Shown one piece after another: positions 26,153 to 37,454 of a stretch of 64,000 nt of DNA (its first letter is position 1; each line of letters starts with the position of its first letter). Source of the DNA: Whalleya microplaca (Eukaryota; Ascomycota; Sordariomycetes; Xylariales; Xylariaceae); NCBI GenBank assembly GCA_022497155.1, contig MU385735.1:124001-188000 (forward strand), given 5' to 3'. Position numbers and translations under genes: made by a program. Below the pieces are notes generated by a model. It had not been told where the DNA came from. It did not search any database and worked only from the letters and a program-made list of their open reading frames with translations.

Positions 26153-28658
26153 TATAATTACGGCTATCGGAATAATAACCCCTTTTATTATTCGACTAAT
26201 AAAAATTATAATTATTAGTTGCTAGCTTATTGTTAGCCGATATTAAGTCGTCTTTTTTATAAAAATTATATATAGTTAATTTTTTTAGGGTCGGTACCGG
26301 AGCGTTAATCGCTATCGGGATAATATTATTATTATAAGTGCTAAATTTTTAATTCCTTTATAATACTATTTATCGATATATTCGCTAGTATTTTTCGATA
26401 TAAATTAAATATTTATTTAATAATAAACCTACTATAAGCGGGTTAACGTAAATACGGAATTTAAGCGTAAGTAACTAATAAATTTACGTTATATATTAAT
26501 AAGTTTATAATATATAATATACGTAATAAACGCGAATTATTTTTATTAATTAGTTATAAATTAATTTATTTTATAAAATATCGTTATTAAAATAAAATGC
26601 CTTATGTAATTTATCTAATACTTTTTTATTTATTATTTTAAATTTTTTAAAAAACTTACGACACGCGTAATTATTATTAACTTTTATTAAAGTTTTATCG
26701 GTATCGCTTAATTAAACGGCCTATTAAATTTAGGCATTACTTTATAACAATTAATTAAAGTCTTAAATAATAATTTTTATTTTTACGTTATTAGTTCTTA
26801 TGTCCCTAATTATATTAATAAATAAATATACGTTTTATTAATAAACATTTTTTCCGATAATAACGTAATTACCGGTTTTAAAAGTTTAATTTAAATCTGG
26901 GTAAAAAAATCCGATATTAAATAATCTCTAGCTATTAAGTTACTCCCTTTATCGATAGAAATAGTTAATTTTGCGTTATATATTTCGCAATTCTGTTATA
27001 AACTATCTTATTAAACTTTTTTTTAATTAATTAACGGCGATAAATAATGCTGCCGTATATTTTATAACTTGTCGCTAAGATTTCTTATTTATTATAAATA
27101 GTAAAGGTATAAGTAATAATTAATGGTTTCTTTATTAATTAGGAGTTAGTGGCGGTAGTAGGGGTTATTAATCTGGGCTCGGTAGTAGCGGTAATAGTCG
27201 ATCCGGTATTAGCGGCGGTGGTTAATCGTCTTATTAGTCTTAGCTTTATTATCGATTCTATCGTTTTTAGCTCTATTATTTTTAGTTAGTTATATAAATA
27301 CTATTTAGTAACATCTCCGTTATTCGAAAATCTTCTATAGATTCCTTAATTAATAAATCGGTTGCTAGTAGCAAATTTTAGTATCGTTCTCGTAACTCTG
27401 CTATATTTTATAGTATTTTTTCGACTAATTTTTAATAATTTCCGACTGGTATTAGATTAATTAAATAAAAACTTAATAAAGTTTTTAGACGCTTTTATAT
27501 AAAAAATACGTAAGGTATTAGTTTATTATCGATTAGGCTATCGACAAGTAGGCTATTAATAAATAGGCTATTAATTAAACCAAAAATAAAGCTATCGAGT
27601 TATATATATACGTATATTAAAGTTTTAAGGCTTTCGTTAATAAATTATCGTTTTTCTTCCTCTTTTATATTATTATTATTATTAAAAAGCTCTCGTTTTC
27701 TTTCGACTAATTAGGTTAATAATTACTAATCTCGATTAATAGGTTAATTTTAGTTATCGGACTAATCTTAATTATCGGGCTAATTTTAATCGTTAATATT
27801 TAGGATATTATTAATAGGTAGCTAAGATTTAATAAACTTATTAGCCAAATAGATGGCTTATTATAACTTATATCCGTCTATATATCATTCGTTATTATAA
27901 CCTATATTTTCGATACCCCTAGACCGGAACGTTCGTCTCGTCATCAGCTGCTATTACTAAGTTATTAATTATTATTAAGTTATTAGCTGTTATTAAGTTA
28001 TTAGCTATTGCTCTTTAATATATAAGGTATAGTTAATAATTCTTTATAAGGTATTACCTTTTAACTTAGTAATTACTCTATATTATAGATATTTATTAAT
28101 AAATACAGTAACGTTTAAGGCGTTATATTAAGCTTTTTAATAATATAATAACATAAGTTTAAATAGGGGTACGGGGTATTAATAGCAGTAATTAACATTA
28201 ATATCGATATCGAAATTAAAAATAGACAAAATAAAAAAAATTATAAAATAAAAAAGGCTAATTTAAAAAGAGTTTTCCGGCTATTCCAGCTTATAAGTTT
28301 AATATGCTAAATTTAATCAAATTTATTTATATATATATATATAGGTTGTTATTTATATATATATATATCGATTTATATATTAAATTATTAGATGATAATA
28401 TAAAAAACCTAATCGAAATTATATCGAAATCTGCTTAAGGTAAAAAAAAAACAAGTACTATTAAACGTTAGTAATAGTTCTTTTTAAAATCGTTAATTAT
28501 TATATATATCTAACAAATTTCTAGCGGAAACGTTATTAATTTATCGATACAACTTAAAACTGCTATTATGTAGGCAGTTAATTAACGGGCTCGATAAAAA
28601 GAAAATAATTTTTTATATTATATAAATTAGCGCGACCTTTTAACAAGGTGCTACCAAT

Positions 28659-28749
28659 TGTGAGACCTGTATATATAATAAAGCTTAGTTCCATTAATTG
28701 ATAATAAGTCCCAAAAGGACTCATATATAGCTATAGCTAAGGCCTAACA
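28659..28749 (-). repeat. Element A copy 2, right LTR (5' LTR in coding sense)
   Basis: On the plus strand it begins TGTGAGACC and ends GGCCTAACA, giving TG...CA ends on both strands; 91 bp. On the minus strand the next bases are ATTGGTAGCACC, a plausible primer-binding site. Confidence 0.65.
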
Positions 28750-28898
28750 AATTATAACTAAAAGCTATAGCTTTTAATATAGATACGTGCTTTATTTAAT
28801 TTATTTATTTTATTTATAAATAAAGTTATTAAATAACCCCGTTATTATAACGTGTTAATTTTTATATATATTTAATAATAATATAAAATAATTTTATA

Positions 28899-28945
28899 TA
28901 TTTATAATATTTATAATATTTATAATATTTATAATATTTATAATA
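28899..28945. repeat. TATTTATAA 9-bp tandem repeat, about 5 copies
   Basis: Consecutive 'tttataata' units differing only at the edges. Confidence 0.85.
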
Positions 28946-30289
28946 AAATATTATATTATAAATATATTAAAAATTCGACTTTAATATTAAGTGATATAAG
29001 GCCCCGGAAAGGCCCTCCGAACTAGCTTACATTAAATAAAAAAAAAATCCTAAGCATTTAAAATTACAGCTCTGCTATAACTTAAAATGTTAAATCTTTA
29101 TTTCTTTTATAATATATATTACTACTTTATAATACCCTTTTCATTAAGATTTAAAAATAAAATAAACTAATATTTAATGAAAAAAACACTTATATTAAAT
29201 ATATTATAATTAATATAATATAAATTAAAAAGAAAAGGTTAAGGTTTTAATGTGTGTTATTTTATATTAAAGTTTAAAGTTTTTTGGTATTTTTTTATAA
29301 TTAAAAGTCTTTATTTTACTCCACTTTTAAGATATTTTTATATACGCTTTAACATAACCCGGATTTAAATTTTGGTTTAAGAATAATATTATTTTATATT
29401 TATATAACTTAATAAAAGTTAAAAACTATTTTCCCCGATTTTTTTAAAAAATTAACGTTAAATATAAATATTATTTATAATATTTAAAATTATATAATAT
29501 AATGAAATATTTTTTAAAAAAATTAAAAATTCTCTTTTTATAATTATGTTTTAATTTTATATTAATAAAAAAGCTTTATAATTTTACGACTTTATTTTTA
29601 ATTTATTATTTAAAATTTTAATTTTATTTTTATTTTTTATAAATTTCTTTAACTTTATTAAATTATATAAACCTAATATAAAATATTGAATATTTTTTTA
29701 TATTTCTTATAATATATAATAACGGTTAAAATATATTATATATATAATCGCTTAATTTTAAATTATATAAATAACTTGTGATAAACTTTTAAAAATAATG
29801 ACCTTTATATATAAACCGTTACGGTCCCGTTATTAAAAATAACACGTGACTTTAAAACTTATAATTATTTATTTATTTTAAAATTTATAACGTAAATATT
29901 AATTTAGTAATAATTAATAATTTATAATTTAAAACATCTTTAAAATAAACTAAAATAAAATATATAAAGGCTTTTTAATATTATAATATATTTTATTTTT
30001 AATATTATAATATAATTTTTTAAAAATATGAAATTATTTATTATTTAATTATTTTTAAAAAAAAATAAAAATTTTTTTTTAATTAATTAATTATAAATAA
30101 AAAATATTAAGTTATTTTATATAAATTATAACGTTTTTATTATTATTAAATATTTTAAATATTTTAATATATATTATATATATAAGTTATTTTAATTATG
30201 CCGTTATATTAAATATATATAATAAAATAAAATATTTATTTATTTATTTATTTATTTTAAAACCTTTATTAAATTAACTTTAATAATTA

Positions 30290-30315
<26 letters not shown>
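30290..30315. repeat. (TA)13 microsatellite
   Basis: Uninterrupted TA dinucleotides, close to the AT block's right edge. Confidence 0.95.
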
Positions 30316-30320
<5 letters not shown>

Positions 30321-30545
30321 TATAACTATAATAAAATAAATATAACTTTAATTTAAAGTAATTTGATTAAATTATTTAATAATTATATATTTAAAGTTAT
30401 GTATAAAAAAACCGGGCATTTTATATGTCATTTATTACCTGGTACGATATATTAGTCTTATAACGCTAGCTAATGTAAGGACGACTTTCTTCTTCCATCC
30501 GTAATACCGATTAAACTGATACATACACTTGTATTAATGGCGTTA

Positions 30546-31773
30546 TCACTGCCAGTTTTGGAGCATGGTCTCATGTTCTGCTAACTGTGTAAAACGAACA
30601 CTGCCTTCCCATATTACGTGCCCTTTTTTTGGATCTTTTGCCTCGTTGTTGTACTCTCCAGTCTTCGAGCCGTTGAGATATAGACTCTTGGGACGCTCAT
30701 TCAGTGGCGATGGGCCGCAGTCGAAGGCAGCGGCAAGAACATCGCGAGCAGATTTCTGTGGCGTGCGCCAGGTACCGTTGGGGAACAAATATACCAATAC
30801 ATCCGCCAGCATACCTGCGAAGATCCGAAATACTACAACGCGGACGAACCAGGGGCTCTGACGAACGATGCCGGTAGCCATTGTTCCAGGATCTACAGCA
30901 AGCACGCTGATACTGTTGAGAACCGGATCCTGATCCAGCCGTCTCTGCAATTCATGGCTATCCAGGGAATACATGGTCAGATAGGATGCTCATTTCTCTT
31001 CTTTTTCCCTCCACACACCGATAGAATAATACGTAGAGCAAATTGATAGGAGAATACGAACATACATCATCGCGACACCACACATCTTTGAAGCGGCATA
31101 ACGGCGATAGCCCCCAACCCAGGCAGCTTCGTGGTCTATGTCTGGACTCCAGGTACCCTTCGCAAGCGGCTCGAGATCTTCGGCGATCATGGTCCTATGT
31201 CTCCCGTGCCGGAACGCTCCGTTCATGACGTTACGTTTGTCTTCGGGACTGTTAAGCTTTGGTTAGCATGGTCTTAGACCAGGGTCGTGATAGGACATGC
31301 TTTTGAGACCAGCTACTAATCCAGACAATTCTCGCCTTCCCCCGATCCATACTCTGAAGTAGTAGAAGTGTCAGGAGCCAATGGCCGAGATAGTTGACCA
31401 CGAACGACGTGTCCAGTCCGTCTTGGGTCCATGTCTGCTTCCCGAATTCTTCGTAACCAGCATTGAGAATAATTGCCCTGATAGTAGGGATAGTTCCCTC
31501 TTCAACACGCGCATTGATAGTTGAAGCGACCTCGCGCACCCTGCCAAGCCGTGAAAGATCCAGTGATATCTCTTCATGGGAGTGAGAAGCTGAGAATGCT
31601 GACAGGGAGGGTTTGAGAGCAGCATGGAGCGCAGTCGCAGATCCGGCGTTCCGCACGGTGAAGATGCCATGATAGGAAGCGAGCTCGGGGCTCGAGACAA
31701 TCCGAGATACAATAGCACTGCCGAGACCTCCGTTGGCACCCGTCACCAATATTGTACCTTTCTTATGGGACAT
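30546..31773 (-). CDS. Short-chain dehydrogenase/reductase (three exons)
   Basis: NAD(P)-dependent oxidoreductase of the SDR superfamily; substrate unknown. Start taken at Met 31,773 because MSHKKGTILVTG is the usual SDR beginning; an in-frame Met lies 7 codons upstream (31,794). The sequence shows the cofactor motif TGANGGLG, the structural LNAG motif (NNAG in most members), WISSW with the catalytic serine, and YAASK with catalytic Tyr and Lys. Intron 2 is clear (31,065-30,958, GTATGT...ATAG, branch CTGAC). Intron 1 is uncertain: either 31,309-31,249 or 31,296-31,257 keeps the frame, both with weak donors (GTCTCA, GTCCTA). Product is 352 or 359 residues. It ends only about 70 bp from the RIP block. 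A decayed gene cannot be excluded because of the weak intron 1 donor. Confidence 0.82.
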
Positions 31774-31794
31774 TGTGCTAGGACCTGCCCGCAT

Positions 31795-32629
31795 TCGTGC
31801 TTGTTAGAGAAGAGAAGCGTAGTCCGGGGGTAGGTCAACGAACAGTTCAATTAGAACCTGATGCTAACCCCGTTCGAGATAGGCTATTAGATAGCCCACG
31901 TAATAACTCTAACATAACTCTAATAGTGTTCTCCTGATGATATATAGATCCCAGATGACTCAAAGGCACCTATAGAGCTTTAATTTTTCTATATATTCAT
32001 TTCATTCTGAAGACTGACCATTATTATTATCGTCGAGAAACTAGGAGCGATGCTTAAGAGAGACTGTAGAGCCATGGAAATATGTAGGTGGCCTATAACG
32101 AGGGCTGTCGATGTATTCCACATGTACTCTACTTCGCAAAGCCAGTGATTACAACTCTCCACAGCGTTGCATACATGCTCTGTTGTCCGATCTTGATTCT
32201 TAAGATCTTTCCAGGCTTCCAACACTTGCCAAGGCTGCGGCTCTGGTGAGGAACCAACCACCTGCATGAATATCTATGTTTGGGGCGGCAATGAGCCAGC
32301 GTACTGAGCCGTCCATCCGTGTTGCATCGTACCCCTATCCTGGAGGCTTAAGTTATCTACTGTATAATTCATTGGTACCCCCGCTGAACAGACCTTTTCT
32401 TGTATCTATTTCGTTGTCCTTCGCTTCACAGGGACGTCAAAGCTTTCACGTGAGGAGGCGACAGTATATTTGGCACCCTTGGGTCGCATCGGTAAATAAT
32501 CATTTCCTTGGTTAGTTTCTCTGATATCTAACTGCATATCGGCAAGTACGTTGGAATGTACGGTACGCCAGAAGCGACGGTACCCAGTTTGGGCCTGTAA
32601 CATCTAGTTTCAATCGCCACATCATGTTA
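31795..32629. other. Intergenic stretch without a supportable gene
   Basis: Only short unrelated frames. A minus-strand stretch near 32,330-32,215 reads as a plausible coding fragment (RMDGSVRWLIAAP, then HAGGWFLTRAAAL), but it is isolated and flanked by stops. It may be a gene relic; I cannot name it. Confidence 0.4.
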
Positions 32630-33146
32630 CTTCCCGATAATAGTCAGCACTATACAGCCTGTTGAAGGTGACATCAAGAAGCTTGCTAGTGTCCAAGAAA
32701 TATGCCGTGTGCCTTCTCTGTCTATTGGAATATTGCACCAGGGTCAGCTTATCCTTCAGAGCAGCTCAGGCTTGCGAAATGTAGAAGAACAGCACCCAGC
32801 AAATCCACACACGTCTTATGTGTTCTGCTAAAATGAATTCCTTGACCACGCAATCACAACAGATTACCATTCGTGGGCTAGAATTGAAATAGATTCTCTC
32901 ACTAATGAACAGCATACACCTGTCTGGTGTGCGTTTGGAATACGGAGCTCTGTCGAGGATATGTTGAGGTATGCCCAGGCCTTGTTTGAAGCTCACGGTG
33001 GTGATTGTAATAACAACCCCTTAAAGGAGGTACAAACAATTTGAGAATAACAGTCACGTATCAATTCCAACATTGACTATTGCCTAGGATGGTACCGAGG
33101 TTATCTGGACAGCCCTGGATTTGGTGCTATCGGCCTGAACACTGGT
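32630..33146 (+). pseudogene. Broken serine beta-lactamase-like (class C / LACTB-type) gene
   Basis: Two coding pieces match the fungal beta-lactamase-related family. The first, 32,652-32,829, has the N-terminal pattern with PSLSIGILHQGQ and GLRNVEEQHPAN and ends in TAA. The second, from about 32,918, has the PVWCAFGIRSSVEDMLRYA segment typical of the region after the catalytic domain, then NNPLKEV and a stop; after a further frame shift a piece reads LGWYRGY...GFGAIGLN. The whole middle with the catalytic SxxK serine and the YxN motif is missing. In intact members these enzymes hydrolyse amide or ester bonds. Stops, frame breaks and the deletion show it is dead. Confidence 0.6.
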
Positions 33147-33559
33147 ACGCATAAGATCTTTCCTTTGACCACACGCCCTATTCTCCGAATATACTTTCTC
33201 TTTTCTCACTTACTTTATACTGACAAACTTACAGTAAGTAAAATACTGTCTTCTCCTCATTGATGCTGGGAATATCGATGAACTTAAGTGGATGTACGAA
33301 ATCTCCGAGCCAATCGGTTGGTTTCGGAACGTGGAGAGTGAAGCAGATTCAGAGCTAGTGGAGGAGACTGTATGTCAGGGTGTCTTGATTCCCATACACC
33401 GGTTCTTCTATGTAGGTAACTTGCCATCCACTTCTTGGCCCTCATAGAACTGCTAGAAATTACAGAGGCCACAATTGGGAAAAAGTTCAAGAGATAACAT
33501 TACGTCAGTAACACTCCAAATATTGCTCTCTCGATGTGTTATATACTATTAGTAAAGGT
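33147..33559. other. Spacer downstream of the transporter with a possible plus-strand exon relic
   Basis: A plus-strand frame at about 33,262-33,447 is open and looks protein-like (acidic, with ELKWMYEISEPIGWF), possibly a further piece of the decayed plus-strand gene before it. Not identified. Confidence 0.3.
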
Positions 33560-36453
33560 TTAAACCTTGGTTATAGTCTTCTCTGTGTATGTCTGCGGGT
33601 CCCCTCTATCGATGGCTGTCTTGCTCGAACCAAACACTATGCAGGGTATGGTTAATAATGTGAAAATAATTTTGAGGGTATGATCGCTCACAGTTTTCCA
33701 TCTCCTCTAGCGATTTGCCCTTGGTCTACACGCAATATTAGTACTGGCCACGAGTTCTTGGTCGCCTATGAAGCTCACCTCCTTGATGACAAACCAAGTG
33801 TACACAACCAGAGCCCAGTTGAAGATGCAGAACATTACAAAAGTCTTCCATCCGATGTTATTGATAGCATGGGGTGTTATCTGAGAGAATACAAAGTTGA
33901 ATAACCTGCCTAGATATTAATGCCATGTATAGAGATTCCGACATTAGAATTTATGAGAACAGGCTCCTCCATCTAACATAAGAAAGTATAGAGAGATACG
34001 AGGATGTATGTAGATAAAGGGAAGCTACGAGATGTTGCCCTGCATACCATTGTGTGGCCGTTCCAACTATGAAGTGTTAGCATTTATGTGTGCCTCCGAA
34101 ATATGTGTAGTTTACCTGCAATGCCGGCCTCGCGTATTCTGGACGGAAATATCTCGCTCACATAAAGCTGGAGGTATACTTGTTAGCTTGGAATAGTACA
34201 GCAAAGCTCTATAATATCACACACCCAAGAGACTGGCCCCCAAGACATATTATAGGTCACTGGAATGTGTTAGGTACTTCAAATGTAAGCTATGATGTGG
34301 CAGACAGCACTGACTTGCTTCGAGATATACCATAGCAACAGAGACAGCACCTGTGCTGCTCAAAGGCTGGCCAGAAACAGGCGGATGAGTGGCCGTTAAA
34401 CAAGCTATGATTAGCATGTAGACACCCATGAGAAAAGCCCCGGCCAAAAGTGAGCCACGACGCCCAATCCTTTCAACAAGAAAGAGTAAGAAGAACAAGC
34501 ATGATACAACCTTAACAACACCAAAGAACCCGCTGATCAGGAGGCTTTGGTCGCCTGCACCCACGGCTTTGAATATCTGAGGGGCATCTGTAATGATGAG
34601 TTTCTAATGACTGGATGCTTTTGGGGCTATAACATACAGTACGCCAAGCTAGTATTGCCCGTCAGTTGTACACCTGAGCATCATGTGAGCATCTAGTCGA
34701 AACTTTTGTGTTGGAGTGGAGGACGTGTTTTAGACTATCCATACCTATTTGGAGCGTGACTACGATGGCAAAACGCAAGCGGTTTGCGGGGAGAAGATAC
34801 TCTTTCCACGTCAGACCTTCCGTAGCATGCTCTTCTTCGCGGATCCCCTGCCGAGAAATAAGTATCAATAAACATTTCTTTTGACTATCAGAAAGTTTCG
34901 CGCCCTTCCCTGGGGTTTACTCTCGTGATCTTCCAGAAAATAGACATGATACCGAGATAGGAAATAGTTATCACATACCGCAATGATTTCTGCAAACCTG
35001 AACAGATTATTAGTTCTTATATCAATGATCTCTTATATCTAGATGAGACACATACTCCTCCTGTACTTCGATACTGTCGCCACCACGAACCCAGATGAGT
35101 GATTTCATTGCTTCGTCAGTTCTATGCGATTTCGCTAGCCATCTGGTGCTTTCCTTTGTAAGGAGCATACCGAGCCCTAATATTCCACCGGGAACAAGTT
35201 GTAAACCGATCGGGATCTGCCATTGTTGCGTTGTTGGGCCCAAGTGCTCTGAAACGGCGTACTGCAGCATTAAAAATCAGTATTTCCTTATGTTATATAA
35301 TTCGGCTGCTATTGGGGGCTTGACGGCCTGTATAAAGAGCTTCAAACTCCTGTATACGTTATAAGAGGGCATCACTGCTTCTAAAATATGGCAAACGGGG
35401 TAATAAAGGACTGTGAATACTACTTACGTCGATCCAGTACGAAGTCATAACTCCAAGCGTGAAGAAAAATTGGAACATACTTCCCAGCTGACCTCTTACA
35501 TGCTTCGGTGCCATCTCGGCAGTATACATCGGACTGTCCCGCCCTCAGTTAGTATTCGTCTATTAACAATAGCTGGCGTATAACCCTCGCCCACGCACTC
35601 GGCTCTCAAGTACAGCTCTCGAGAAAAAGGGGCCTATCGTTCATGACAAAAAGAGGGAGGTAAATCAGCCGAGGCCTTGCTTACACTATGACGGTTGCCA
35701 TACCGACACCTATCCCGCTAATCACCCGAGCGACATAGAACGCAGCTAGTGAGTGAGTATTAATCACCTGAATGATACCGCCGATGGTGAAAACGAGCGA
35801 AGCAAGTGCAATAGACCAACGACGTCCGTATCGGGCTGTGAACGGCCAGACGAAGAAACACGAGAAGAACGCTGGCATCTGGCTGTTAGTGGTCTCATTT
35901 CCTCCTATTACAGTCACGATATAGCTGGAGCTCAGCTTACCTCCAGCTTGTAGTAGGCTTGTCGCGTTGGAGCTGACATTAGCCTATTGCATATATGTGA
36001 GTTAGCAATTACTCTGTTTAAGGATTCTGGAAGGTTATCGAGAGAGGGGGCACACATCTCCCAGGACCCAGGAGTTCCCTCTCCGCAATAAGTTGCTCCT
36101 CAACCTGACTGAATGGGGAAATACAATTTACCAGTTACTGACCTGGTTGGCCGTGGAGATGTAGAAATCTTTTTGGAAGGACGGCAATGTCAAGACGCCA
36201 CCGACGACGCCGGTGTCATACCTGGCCTTTGAATTAGTGAACCCCGTGCTGCAAATAAACCCATATATACATAGGCGATCGAAATTTGTAACCAGTGTAG
36301 ACGAATCATGAGTTCCAAGCTGTTTCAGTGGACGCTAACAAATTTCGACTATTGGTACAGTCGTATAAAGGCAACTTACGCAAACAAGAAGCTACCGATA
36401 CAAGAGAGAGCAACCAGATACGAAGCTCTGAAAGTGCCTAAACTCTTCCCCAT
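33560..36453 (-). CDS. MFS sugar transporter (16 exons)
   Basis: Plasma-membrane sugar/proton symporter of the major facilitator superfamily. Splicing at GT-AG sites gives one continuous 489-residue protein from exons 36453-36380, 36221-36143, 35983-35941, 35871-35685, 35533-35428, 35261-35056, 34997-34979, 34847-34745, 34673-34638, 34587-34315, 34259-34225, 34167-34116, 34066-34048, 33905-33779, 33725-33692 and 33636-33560; all phases agree. Family signatures seen: YDTGVVGG after helix 1, RYGRRW in the first loop, PMYTAEMAPKHVRG, the mid-protein VQLTGNTSLAYYAPQIF, ERIGRRGS, GPVSWLYVSEIFP and the C-terminal KGKSLEEMENLFG. The length is normal for the family. Two exons are only 19 nt. Exon 2 could start earlier (TTGCAG). 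It faces the zinc-cluster factor across a shared 1-kb upstream region. Exact sugar unknown; quinate-type permeases share the fold. Confidence 0.93.
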
Positions 36454-37454
36454 GTTGAGAATTAGCATGCGGTGTCGGACTGGACTTGACTTTTCGAATG
36501 TTCGGGTAGTCCTAAAAGGTCGTTGAAGGCGCGTGAGGTGGTGCTTGTTAATGTGAACACGACTTTGACTATTTGTCTACGTGTCCTGCTGTACCGATGG
36601 GTTTAGTAAGGAAACCGTATATCAACAGGGAAGCGCATTTGCATGCTCTAATATGTTTATCTACGACTAGGTGTGTAGTTCGCAGCTTAAAGACGATGGG
36701 TCGCTACCAATAGGTCATAGGAATCCCTGTCCTAGTCTTTCTGATCTATTATTAAATCGACCGTGATATAGGGCAATCGTAAGTTGCCAGTACATACATA
36801 CTATTGACGTATGGTGTTTAGGGGTGTTCGCTTTTTATGCCATTCGCGCTAGAGATTGCGAGCTCGAATCCCTGTGCGTTTAACCAATTAGCTGCCCGAA
36901 TAAATCTGACATATGGGGAGTTATTACATTGTATGTATCGTCAGCTCCAGGTCGTGCTGGGAGGAACTCACATTTTATATCAATATGAATGTACTGTGTA
37001 GAAGTCGATGCGGTTGAAGGACAAGAATGACATCGGCCAAAACGCGATACAAGAGTGACCCAGTAGCTTGGTTAGACTTTGTCATAGTTCATTAACTAAT
37101 TTGAACAAGCTACCTTTTTCATATTCCCCCACAAAGTCTTCTCTCATACCCCTGTATTAGTACCCCTAATCAGTTCCACAGTTGAGCTGCAGTGGAGTGG
37201 AACGCACTGCATCTTGCCTACGGTTGTCGGCTTAATCGGTATTGTGAGCTGGTGATTGGGGTTTGTCTCTATCCAAATCTCAGTCTGTTGCATTGAAACA
37301 TAGGACTGCATCAAGCATCTAGCCCGTCGAGAGCCTATTACGCCTCTGAGGGACCGGCGACAAACAGCAGGGTACCTTACTGGTAAGCGAGACCCTCGGT
37401 CTGCATGAGGTTCATGCCGCAACTAGGTGGAAGTCATCTGCAGGATTCTCACCA
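36454..37454. promoter_or_regulatory. Divergent intergenic region between transporter and zinc-cluster factor
   Basis: One kilobase lies between the two start codons, so both promoters must be here or overlap. No other gene is supportable. Three direct CGG triplets at 37,221-37,223, 37,228-37,230 and 37,236-37,238 (spacings 4 and 5) are the kind of half-sites zinc-cluster proteins bind; a further CCGGCG lies at 37,354. Functional use is inference. Confidence 0.4.

Larger units (their letters stand above)
17961..28749 (-). mobile_element. Element A, copy 2: RIP-degraded gypsy retrotransposon with both terminal repeats (10.8 kb)
   Basis: Direct terminal repeats at 17,961-18,041 and 28,659-28,749 share TGTGAGACC, AATAAGTCC and the TATAGCTATAGCTA tail. 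The five bases outside each end are both AATTA (17,956-17,960 and 28,750-28,754), as expected for a target-site duplication. Coding sense is minus: primer-binding-like TTGGTAGCACC adjoins the right LTR, gag lies near 26,400-26,720, and the RT box reads Tyr-Ile-Asn-Asn at 23,742-23,753. Integrase should fall near 21,000-22,400. From 22,015 upward it parallels copy 1. The part below about 20,950 has no recognised retroelement domain, and an inverted gag piece lies beside the left repeat, so the element is rearranged or composite. Confidence 0.7.
28750..30480. other. Gene-free A/T-only stretch up to the compartment boundary
   Basis: Contains no identifiable element or coding frame. It holds simple repeats: a TATTTATAA 9-mer array at 28,899-28,945, a TTTA run at 30,235-30,258 and a TA run at 30,290-30,315. 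Composition switches to normal between about 30,400 and 30,480. Confidence 0.7.

Noticed and set aside
36820..36890. tRNA-like segment with a GAGCTCGAATCCC T-arm-like string
   Set aside because: No matching acceptor stem, D-arm or anticodon stem could be paired around it.
37144..37422. 92-codon minus-strand frame in the divergent promoter
   Set aside because: No domain, Arg/Cys-rich composition of chance frames, and it lies in the promoter shared by two strong genes.
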